From assembly GCF_000196235.1 (NCBI RefSeq), contig NC_008541.1:2480001-2544000 (forward strand): DNA of 64,000 bases, read 5' to 3'. The position numbers and the translations under genes are program-made. Shown here one piece after another: positions 56,107-64,000 of this stretch. The DNA comes from Arthrobacter sp. FB24. Lineage in GTDB: Bacteria > Actinomycetota > Actinomycetes > Actinomycetales > Micrococcaceae. The notes beneath the pieces were generated by a model that was not told the origin of the DNA, searched no databases, and was given only the letters and a program-made list of their open reading frames with translations. Position 1 is the stretch's first letter. Every line of letters begins with the position of its first letter.

Positions 56107-56982
56107 ATGAAGAACTCGCCCCGACTAAGCCTCAACAACGGTGTGCTGATCGACCAACTGGGCTTCGGGCTCTATAAGGTTCCCCCTGCAGACGCCGCCG
56201 GCCTGGTAACCATGGCCCTCGAGGCCGGCTACCGTCACTTCGACACTGCCGCCATGTACGGGAATGAAACCGGGGTAGGCAAGGCCATCGGTGCGCTTGC
56301 CGGGTTCGCGGGCGGCGGTCCGGCCGGAGGCTCCGGCGAGGCAGCACCGTCGCTTTCCCGCGAGGACCTCTTCGTCACCACGAAGGTGTGGAACGACGAC
56401 CATGGCTACGACGCCACCATGCGGGCCTTTGACACGTCCATGTCCAACCTCGGCATGGAATATGTTGACCTGTACCTCATCCACTGGCCATGCGCCCGCC
56501 GCGGGCTTTTCACGGAAAGCTACCGGGCCATGGAGACCCTCTACCGCGAGGGCAGGATCCGGGCCATCGGGGTGTCCAACTTCCAGCCCGCCCACCTGGA
56601 GCACCTGCTGGAGACCGCCGAAGTCGTCCCTGCAGTGAACCAGATCGAACTCCACCCCTGGCTGCAGCAGGACGAACTCCGCCAGTTGCACGACCGGCTA
56701 GGCATCCGCACCGAGGCCTGGAGCCCGCTGGGCCGGGGCCAGGTGCTTGCGGATCCGGTAGTCCTCGAGCTGGCAGCAGCGCACCGCCGGAGCGCGGCGC
56801 AGATCATCCTGAGATGGCACGTGCAGCTCGGCAACGTGGTGATCCCGAAAGCCAGTTCCTATGCCCGGATCAGGGAAAACCTGGACGTCTTCGGGTTCAC
56901 CCTGGACCCGGCGGAGATGGCCGCCCTCGCCGCCCTGGAACGCGGCCACCGCACCGGCTCCAACCCTGACGACGTCAACTAG
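56107..56982 (+). CDS. Aldo/keto reductase
   Basis: A 291-residue NADPH-dependent oxidoreductase of the AKR family. The catalytic tetrad is visible: Asp in HFDTAAMYGNE, Tyr of MYGN, Lys in VTTKVWNDDHG and His in LYLIHWPC. Later blocks are IGVSNFQPAHLEHLLE, NQIELHPWLQQDEL, AWSPLGRGQVL and NVVIPKASSYARIRENLDVFGFTL for the cofactor phosphate. A Gly/Ala-rich insert (about residues 67-83) lies after the second helix. The substrate is unknown. TAGAGT is seven bases upstream of the ATG, so the mRNA may be leaderless. It is 11 nt before the next gene. Confidence 0.94.
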   Translation: MKNSPRLSLNNGVLIDQLGFGLYKVPPADAAGLVTMALEAGYRHFDTAAMYGNETGVGKAIGALAGFAGGGPAGGSGEAAPSLSREDLFVTTKVWNDDHGYDATMRAFDTSMSNLGMEYVDLYLIHWPCARRGLFTESYRAMETLYREGRIRAIGVSNFQPAHLEHLLETAEVVPAVNQIELHPWLQQDELRQLHDRLGIRTEAWSPLGRGQVLADPVVLELAAAHRRSAAQIILRWHVQLGNVVIPKASSYARIRENLDVFGFTLDPAEMAALAALERGHRTGSNPDDVN

Positions 56983-56993
56983 GATTCGACACC

Positions 56994-57923
56994 ATGGAAC
57001 AAGTGGACATGGGACCGGCGCAGGCCCCGCCCCTCTTCAGCGGGCAACTGGACGCCCGGACGCGGGCTGCCAGCGTGGACCTGCACGGCTGCAATGTGGA
57101 CTACTGGGTCTATGAACCTGTCAGCGTGACGGCCGAGACCCGTACCATGCTGGTGGTCCACGGATTCCGGGGCGACCACCACGGCCTGCTCCGGGTAGCG
57201 GACCAGCTCCCGGACATGCGGCTCATCATGCCCGACCTTCCCGGCTTCGGCAGCTCCGATGCGTTCCCGGACGGCGGGCACAGTGTGAGGCGGTACGGGC
57301 AGTTCATCAGCGATTTCATGGCCGCACTTGGACTGGGGCCGGACACGGTGCTCCTGGGGCACTCGTTCGGGTCCATCGTTGCCAGCCATTTCGCGGCTGC
57401 CAACCCCGGCGCGGTGTTCCCGCTGATCCTCATCAACCCCATTGCCGCACCGGCGCTGGAGGGGCCCAAGGGCGTTATGACCAAACTGGCTGTCATCTAC
57501 TACGAGGCCTCCGCCAGGCTCCCCCGGGCCCTCGGCCTTTACCTGCTCCGCAGCCGGCTCATTGTCAGGGTCATGAGCATGGCCATGGCCAAGACCAGGG
57601 ACAAGCAGCTCCTGCAGTTCATCCATGGACAGCACAACGCCTATTTCTCCGCCTTCGCCAACCGGGACAGCCTGCTTGAGTCGTTCAAGGCCTCCGTGGG
57701 AAGCAACGTTTCCGAGGTTGCCCCGGACCTTTCCCTCCCGGTGCTGCTGATTGCCGGGGAGAAGGATGAGATCGCGATGCTCCCGGACCAGCACAAGCTG
57801 CAGGCACTCCTGCCGGACGGCACCCTCGAGGTGATTCCCGGCGTGGGGCACCTCATCCACTACGAGACCCCCCAACCGGCCGCCGGCTTCATCAGACGCT
57901 TCCTGAAGGACCATCCCGCGTGA
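56994..57923 (+). CDS. Alpha/beta hydrolase, fused by overlap to a glycosyltransferase gene
   Basis: A 309-residue hydrolase: MLVVHGFRGDHHGLLRVAD (oxyanion loop), LIMPDLPGFGSSD, nucleophile elbow LLGHSFGS, PVLLIAGEKDEIAML with the catalytic Asp and VIPGVGHLIHYETP with the His. There is no signal peptide. It overlaps the glycosyltransferase gene downstream by four bases (57920-57923), so they are translated together and probably work on a common lipid or glycolipid. The exact substrate is not evident. Confidence 0.9.
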   Translation: MEQVDMGPAQAPPLFSGQLDARTRAASVDLHGCNVDYWVYEPVSVTAETRTMLVVHGFRGDHHGLLRVADQLPDMRLIMPDLPGFGSSDAFPDGGHSVRRYGQFISDFMAALGLGPDTVLLGHSFGSIVASHFAAANPGAVFPLILINPIAAPALEGPKGVMTKLAVIYYEASARLPRALGLYLLRSRLIVRVMSMAMAKTRDKQLLQFIHGQHNAYFSAFANRDSLLESFKASVGSNVSEVAPDLSLPVLLIAGEKDEIAMLPDQHKLQALLPDGTLEVIPGVGHLIHYETPQPAAGFIRRFLKDHPA

Positions 57924-58996
57924 AAATCATTATCGACGCCCGCTTCACCCGCCTGGACCACCACGACGGCATCAGCCGGTACGGCGCCAGCCTGATCGCA
58001 GCCACGGCCAAGATCGCAGACGTCTCGATGCTCATCAGCGATTCCCGGCAGCTGGCCCTCCTCCCGGATGTGCCCTACACGCTGATCAACAGCCCGCTCT
58101 CCCCCGCGGAGCTGTTCGTGGCCGGCAAGGTCAACAAGCTGGGCGCCGACGTCGTGGTGTGCCCGATGCAGACGATGGGCACGTTCGGCCGGAAGTACGG
58201 CCTGGTGCTGACACTTCACGACCTCATCTACTACGAGCACCCTTCCCCGCCGGGCTTCCTGCCGGCACCCGTCCGTGTGCTGTGGCGCCTGTACCACAAG
58301 GCGTACTGGCCGCAGCGGCTGCTCCTGGACCGGGCGGACGTGGTGGCTACCATCAGCCACACCACCGAAGCACTGATCGCCAAACACCGCCTCACCCGGC
58401 GTCCGGTCCGGATTGTGGGCAATGCGCCGCAGCACGGCCATACTCCGCGCGACCCCGGTGCCGGCGCGGACAGGACGCTTCTCTACATGGGTTCGTTCAT
58501 GCCGTACAAGAACGTGGAAACCATGGTGCGGGGAATGGCCGAACTTCCCGACATGACGCTCCACCTGCTCAGCCGCATCACGCCGCAGCGGCAGGCGGAG
58601 CTGGAAGCGCTGGTGCAGCCGGGAGCCAACGTTGTGTTCCACAACGGCGTGACGGATGCCGAGTACGAGGCCCTGCTGGGCCGGACAACGGCCCTGATCA
58701 GCCTTTCACGAGCGGAGGGCTACGGCCTCCCGCTCGTGGAGGCCATGTCCCATGGGACCCCCGTAATCGCAAGCGACATCCCGATCTTCCGTGAAGTAGG
58801 CCATGACGCGGTGAGTTATGTCCACCCGGATTCCCCCTCGGAGTTCGCCAACGCGGTCCGCAGGCTGGAAGAGCCGGAAGTGTGGAAAGCTCACTCACTC
58901 CGTTCGGTGGAACGCGCCGCGGAATTCAGCTGGGACCACTCGGCCCGGCAGCTTGTGCAGCTGGCCGAGGAGGCCGCCCGAATCAACCGCCGCTGA
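57920..58996 (+). CDS. Glycosyltransferase family 4 (GT-B fold)
   Basis: A 358-residue GT-B enzyme. The N-terminal part has IIIDARFTRLDHHDGISRYGASLIAA with the acceptor-side Gly/Ser loop, and HDLIYYEHPSPPGF. The donor domain has LLYMGSFMPYKNVETMVRGMAEL and the nucleotide-sugar binding motif LSRAEGYGLPLVEAMSHGTPVIASDIPIFREVGHDA (E-x7-E). No membrane helices, so it acts at the cytoplasmic face. It follows the alpha/beta hydrolase by overlap and converges with priA. Glycolipid or wall glycan synthesis is likely in general terms. Confidence 0.92.
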   Translation: MKIIIDARFTRLDHHDGISRYGASLIAATAKIADVSMLISDSRQLALLPDVPYTLINSPLSPAELFVAGKVNKLGADVVVCPMQTMGTFGRKYGLVLTLHDLIYYEHPSPPGFLPAPVRVLWRLYHKAYWPQRLLLDRADVVATISHTTEALIAKHRLTRRPVRIVGNAPQHGHTPRDPGAGADRTLLYMGSFMPYKNVETMVRGMAELPDMTLHLLSRITPQRQAELEALVQPGANVVFHNGVTDAEYEALLGRTTALISLSRAEGYGLPLVEAMSHGTPVIASDIPIFREVGHDAVSYVHPDSPSEFANAVRRLEEPEVWKAHSLRSVERAAEFSWDHSARQLVQLAEEAARINRR

Positions 58997-59023
58997 GGTG
59001 CCGCCCCCCGGGGTGAATCACTG

Positions 59024-61180
59024 CTACAGCACATCCACGCCGTCGAGCCTCAACTGGACGGGGTCGTCGCTGCGCCGCGCCGCTGCAGCTGCCTTGACGG
59101 CCCGCATCACCCGCGTGGCGTCGGCCGCCTGGGAGTATGGAAAAAACAGCAGGGTCCTGACGTCCTCGCTGGCGTCCCGCCGCGGTGCGCGTGCGTCCGT
59201 GAGCACCAGAGGCGCCGGTCCGGCGGTGCGAAGGGTGATGCCCTGCCTGGCAAGGCTGTGTTCGATGGCTTCGGTGAAGTGCCCGACGGCGGTCCGGCCG
59301 CCGGTCACGGAGGCTATCCTGACCGCCGGGGGCAGCTGGAGCTCCTGCCGCAGTGAGAGCTCCCGCTGCGCGTACCCCCCTGCGTCCCAGCGCAGCAGCG
59401 CGCCGACCCCTGCTGTGTCGTCGGCGGTGATAACAACGAGGCCGCCCTCGCGGGCAGGCCTGACCAGCGCCGCGGCATTGAACCAGCGCCGGACGGCGTC
59501 CTCCCCGGCGCGGAGGTTTTCGCGGCGGAGGAGCGAGTCTCCATCCAGCAGAACTGCGGCGGCATAGCCGCCAGCCGCCACAGGTTCCGCCCCCACGGTG
59601 GCGACCACCAGGGATTTTGTGTCCGGGACTGCGGCTTTGACGTGGTCCCCGGACGACGTGATGACCGTCTTGCCAGGAAATGCCCGGCCCAGTTCCTCCG
59701 CGGTTCGCAGCACGCCGGTAGCGGAGCGGCGCAGCCGGGGGCTTGTGCAGTGGCTGCAGCGCCAGGCCGGCGCGGGAGCGGAACACCAGCGGCACTGCGG
59801 CACGGCGGAACTGCCTGCGGCGCCGGCAACAGCCAGGGGTCCGCTGCAGGCCGTGCAACGTGCCGGCTCCCGGCAGGAATCACAGACCAGCGAAGGCGCG
59901 TAGCCGGAACGGGCGACCTGGACCAGGACGGGTCCGCGTTCCAGGCCCTCCTTGGCGGCACGCCAGGCCGCCCCGGGCAGCCTCGCGATCCTGGCCAGGG
60001 GGTCGCGCTCCTGCTCGAAGCTGTCCGCCGTATTCACAACTCGCGGCACGGTCCGGCGGACCTCCGGACGGTCGGCTTCCACCGACCTCGCCCAGCCCGC
60101 CTCCACGAGCCGCTGGAGTTCGGTGCTGCGTGTGTGCGCCGCCATGAGGCACGCCGCGCCTTCCTGTTCCGCCCGCAGCAGCAGGACCTCCCGGGTGTGG
60201 GCGTACGGCGACCGCTGTTCGATGTGAAGATCGTCGCCGTCATCCCAGCACACCACAAGACCCAGGTTGTGCACTGGAGCATAGGCGGCCGAGCGCGTAC
60301 CGACGGCAACCCCGGCGCTGCCCGTGAGCACCCGCAGGTAGCTGCGGTAGCGCGGCGTTGGCCCGTCGTCTGCGGTAAGTCGGGCAATGTCTTCCCGGGG
60401 CAGCAGTTCCGCCAGCGCCTCCTCGACACGGTCCAGGTCGCGGTAGTCCGGAACAACCACCACCGCGCCGCGGCCCGAGGCCCGGGCGGCTGCAACGGCT
60501 TCGGCAACGAGGGCTGGCCACCCGGCGGGGCCGAAACCCTGCAGCGCGCTGAGGACGGCCCGCGGCGATTCGCCGGCCGCAAGATGCTGCAGGAACGCCG
60601 CTCCGTTGACGTAGCGGGACCAGTGGCCGGGTGCGGGAGGCGTGCGGTCCGCCTCCGGCGCAAGGTTCGTTGCGGCTTCGGCGGCCGTACCCGGGCTCAG
60701 ACCGAGGGCACCCCCGGCGGCCAGCTCCTTTTCCAGCCTGGCAACCCGCGGCGGAATGGCTACGCGCAGCACGTCGCTGACGGTGCCTGCGTAGCGGGCA
60801 GCCACTTTGCCGGCGAGTTCGGCGAGTTCGGGGGTGAGCACCCGGACGGGCGAGACCACTTTGTGGAGGGGCACCAGGGTATGGCCGGCGTCGGATACCG
60901 CCAGCCGGTCCAGGATGTAGCCGCTGAGCTCCTGGCCGTTGAACTTGACCTTGACCCGTACGCCGGGCTGCGCGACGTCGTCGAACGCCGCCGGCACGCT
61001 GTAGTCGAAGGGCCGGTCCAGGTGGGGCAGCGAAGACTCGATGAGCACCCTGGCCACGGGCAGCGAGGGGGCGAGGACCGGGCCGGATGGAGACACCGGG
61101 CGGCCCGCCGGGAACCCCTGCAGGAGTGAAAGCTGGAGCGGCTCGCCGGCGGCCGATCCGTCGGAGGAAAAGGAAGTCAT
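59024..61180 (-). CDS. priA: PriA-like primosomal protein N', helicase motifs degenerate
   Basis: Protein of 718 residues with PriA architecture: an N-terminal DNA-binding domain (ARVLIESSLPHLDRPFDYSVPAAFDDVAQPGVRVKVKFNGQELSGYIL), a helicase-like core, and the zinc-binding Cys cluster (CDSCREPARCTACSG ... CRWCSAPAPAWRCSHC). The ATPase signatures are not intact: the Walker A GSGKT-type loop is absent (FGPAGWPAL region), and the DEAH box is replaced by WDDGDDLHIEQ. Actinobacterial PriA is known to be such a version, thought to act without helicase activity in restart. The protein is otherwise full length. Converges with the glycosyltransferase. Confidence 0.93.
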   Translation of the reverse strand: MTSFSSDGSAAGEPLQLSLLQGFPAGRPVSPSGPVLAPSLPVARVLIESSLPHLDRPFDYSVPAAFDDVAQPGVRVKVKFNGQELSGYILDRLAVSDAGHTLVPLHKVVSPVRVLTPELAELAGKVAARYAGTVSDVLRVAIPPRVARLEKELAAGGALGLSPGTAAEAATNLAPEADRTPPAPGHWSRYVNGAAFLQHLAAGESPRAVLSALQGFGPAGWPALVAEAVAAARASGRGAVVVVPDYRDLDRVEEALAELLPREDIARLTADDGPTPRYRSYLRVLTGSAGVAVGTRSAAYAPVHNLGLVVCWDDGDDLHIEQRSPYAHTREVLLLRAEQEGAACLMAAHTRSTELQRLVEAGWARSVEADRPEVRRTVPRVVNTADSFEQERDPLARIARLPGAAWRAAKEGLERGPVLVQVARSGYAPSLVCDSCREPARCTACSGPLAVAGAAGSSAVPQCRWCSAPAPAWRCSHCTSPRLRRSATGVLRTAEELGRAFPGKTVITSSGDHVKAAVPDTKSLVVATVGAEPVAAGGYAAAVLLDGDSLLRRENLRAGEDAVRRWFNAAALVRPAREGGLVVITADDTAGVGALLRWDAGGYAQRELSLRQELQLPPAVRIASVTGGRTAVGHFTEAIEHSLARQGITLRTAGPAPLVLTDARAPRRDASEDVRTLLFFPYSQAADATRVMRAVKAAAAARRSDDPVQLRLDGVDVL

Positions 61181-61265
61181 GGTGCCACCCTCCGTTCAGC
61201 ATCGTGCAGGTTATGGTGCCAGTGGATCCGGTGCAGGGGCCCCGGCGGCCACCGGCCGGAAAGCA

Positions 61266-61302
61266 CTGTAGCAGGGCCACCCGGACGGGGGCCCTGCTAC
61301 AG
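61266..61302. terminator. Terminator downstream of metK
   Basis: A perfect 13-bp stem (61266-61278 with 61290-61302) with an 11-nt loop lies between the metK stop (61394) and the priA start (61180) on the minus strand. Confidence 0.78.
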
Positions 61303-61393
61303 CCAAGCACAAGGCACCGACTTTTACTCCGACGCGGCACATTTCATGCCGTGCGGATCGAGCGCGCCGCGGTTTGTTTGCGGGTGGCGGTTC

Positions 61394-62629
<1,236 letters not shown>

Positions 62630-62738
62630 TCAACTACCTTACTGGTTGGGAATCGTTCAGGCCCCGGCATGTGTCCCCCTGCTAAGCAGGCTTTGCACAC
62701 GCCGGTCTCTCAGTCTCCGGAAAACAGTTTCTCGAAAA

Positions 62739-63974
62739 TCATGATCGCGGGAAAACGCGGCTCAACTCGGAGCTGATGCGGTCAATGACGGTGGCCGCAA
62801 CATCGTCCTTTGAACCGGATGCCGCCTGTGGTTCGGAGCCGGAGCGGGAAAGGATGACTACCGAATTGTGGTCCTGGCCGAACACCAGGCCTTCGCCCAC
62901 ATGGTTGACCACCAGCAGGTCGCAGCCCTTCTTGCGCAGTTTGGCCTCGGCGTAGGCGAGGACGTCACCGTGGGCGTCCCCGGTTTCGGCCGCAAAACCC
63001 ACGATCAGCTGCCCGGGCTTGTTCGCCGCACGCACTTCCACGAGTTCCTGCAGGATGTCCGGGTTGCGCAGCAGGCTGATCACCGGATCGTCGGTGTCGT
63101 CACGTTTCTTGATCTTGGTGTCTGAAACGTTCGCGGGACGAAAGTCCGCCACGGCGGCGGCCATGATGACGACGTCGGAATCGACGGCCGCGCGCAGCGC
63201 CTCTTCCCGGAGCTGCAGCGCCGTTTCCACCCGGACCACCTCGACGCCGGCGGGCGCCGGCACGTCCATGTGGGCGGCGAGCAGCCGGACGCTGGCCCCC
63301 GCGTCGCGTGCCGCCACGGCAAGCGCCACGCCCTGCTTGCCGGAGGAACGGTTACCGAGGAACCGTACCGGGTCCAAAGGTTCACGAGTGCCGCCTGCGC
63401 TGATGGTGACAGTGCGGCCGGCCAGCGGCAGCTGCCCGGAAACCCCGCTGTCCTGCATAAGCGCCATGGCGGCCGAGAAGATTGCCTCCGGTTCGGGGAG
63501 CCTGCCGGGACCGGAATCGGACCCGGTGAGCCGGCCGCTGGCGGGTTCGAGGACGGTGACGCCACGGCCGCGCAGTGTTTCCACGTTGGCCTGGGTGGCG
63601 GGGTGCTGCCACATTTCGGTGTGCATGGCGGGTGCCATCAGCACGGGACCGCTGGCCATCAGCAAAGTGTTTGTCAGAAGGTCGTTGGCGTGGCCGCCGG
63701 CGGCACGGGCCAGGAGGTCCGCGGTGGCCGGAGCCACAACAATGAGGTCCGCCTCATGCCCCAGGCGGACATGGTTGACCGAAGGAACGTCGTCGAAGAC
63801 GCTGTTGCTGACCGGATTTCCGGACAGCGCTTCCCAGGTGGCCACTCCGACAAAGCGGTTCGCGGCCTCCGTGGGGATCACCGTGACGTTGTGTCCGGCT
63901 TCAGTAAAAAGCCGGAGGAGCGATGCCACCTTGTAGGCGGCAATCCCTCCCCCGACTCCGAGGACTATGCGCAC
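62739..63974 (-). CDS. coaBC: Bifunctional phosphopantothenoylcysteine decarboxylase / phosphopantothenate-cysteine ligase
   Basis: Catalyses two steps of coenzyme A synthesis. The 411-residue protein starts RIVLGVGGGIAAYKVASLLRLFTEAGHNVTVIPTEAA, the flavoprotein decarboxylase domain with HVRLGHEADLIVVAPATADLLARAAGGHANDLL and PAMHTEMW (the substrate-binding PAMN-x-x-M motif with His in place of Asn). The C-terminal ligase domain shows GRTVTISAGGTREPLDPVRFLGNRSSGKQG and DVVIMAAAVADFRP. GTG at 63974 follows GGAGG. It lies at the window's right edge. Confidence 0.97.
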   Translation of the reverse strand: MRIVLGVGGGIAAYKVASLLRLFTEAGHNVTVIPTEAANRFVGVATWEALSGNPVSNSVFDDVPSVNHVRLGHEADLIVVAPATADLLARAAGGHANDLLTNTLLMASGPVLMAPAMHTEMWQHPATQANVETLRGRGVTVLEPASGRLTGSDSGPGRLPEPEAIFSAAMALMQDSGVSGQLPLAGRTVTISAGGTREPLDPVRFLGNRSSGKQGVALAVAARDAGASVRLLAAHMDVPAPAGVEVVRVETALQLREEALRAAVDSDVVIMAAAVADFRPANVSDTKIKKRDDTDDPVISLLRNPDILQELVEVRAANKPGQLIVGFAAETGDAHGDVLAYAEAKLRKKGCDLLVVNHVGEGLVFGQDHNSVVILSRSGSEPQAASGSKDDVAATVIDRISSELSRVFPRS

Positions 63975-64000
63975 GTGACCTCCGTCAACAGGCAGTCTGT

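Noticed and set aside
59642..61129. 495-codon plus-strand frame opposite priA
   Set aside because: The priA frame shows family motifs and zinc cysteines; the antisense product is Arg/Gly/Ala-rich without any domain.

Overview
The window is chromosomal DNA of a high-GC actinobacterium, most likely Micrococcaceae (Arthrobacter/Pseudarthrobacter type). The evidence is a branched actinobacterial respiratory chain (ctaE-qcrCAB and ctaCDF), a helicase-dead PriA, DUF3043/DUF3054/DUF3097 proteins, many GTG and TTG starts, and several starts that look leaderless. I see no rRNA, tRNA, CRISPR array or complete insertion sequence. About 58 protein genes plus two short leader peptides fill nearly all of the sequence.

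Layout. 1-1514: the C-terminal part of a cysteine-rich, tyrosine-recombinase-like protein cut by the window edge; it is the only clear mobile-element signal. 1.5-4.3 kb: small accessory genes (membrane protein, ABM monooxygenase, two VOC proteins, DUF3054, a stand-alone Lrp-type sensor domain). 4.3-14.4 kb: trpD, then the respiratory genes ctaE-qcrC-qcrA-qcrB and ctaC-ctaD-ctaF, separated by a divergent gntR/ptsH pair with a DasR-like operator. 14.5-24.3 kb: erpA, an M20 peptidase, DUF3043, pyrD, two tandem alpha/beta hydrolases, uppS, recO and leuA. 24.3-36.4 kb: an M13 peptidase, an LCP wall-assembly protein, then the housekeeping block era, CNNM transporter, ybeY, phoH, rsmE, dnaJ, hrcA, with a GerMN lipoprotein inserted in the opposite direction. 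36.5-46.7 kb: DUF3097, DUF4870, hemW, lepA, an orphan PemK/MazF-like gene, rpsT, holA, comEC, comEA. 46.7-56 kb: degV, leuS, and the glycerol genes glpK-glpF-glpD with a divergent SorC-type regulator. 56-64 kb: aldo/keto reductase, an alpha/beta hydrolase with a glycosyltransferase, priA, metK and coaBC.

How the parts work together. QcrCAB plus CtaCDEF form the cytochrome bc1-aa3 supercomplex. HrcA with its CIRCE site controls the heat-shock unit that contains dnaJ. GlpF, GlpK and GlpD import and oxidise glycerol. ComEA and ComEC are DNA-uptake parts. The most interesting regulatory signal is a pair of leucine leader peptides, one before leuA and one before leuS: both carry runs of Leu codons and share a DNA core around CTTAGCT, and the leuS one is followed by a terminator hairpin. 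This suggests one leucine-sensing attenuation design controlling both synthesis of leucine and its charging onto tRNA. A second pattern is a repeated -10-like hexamer placed 6 or 7 nt before a start codon (trpD, ctaE, DUF3054, DUF3043, a hydrolase, the PemK-like gene, the leuS leader and others), pointing to widespread leaderless mRNAs.
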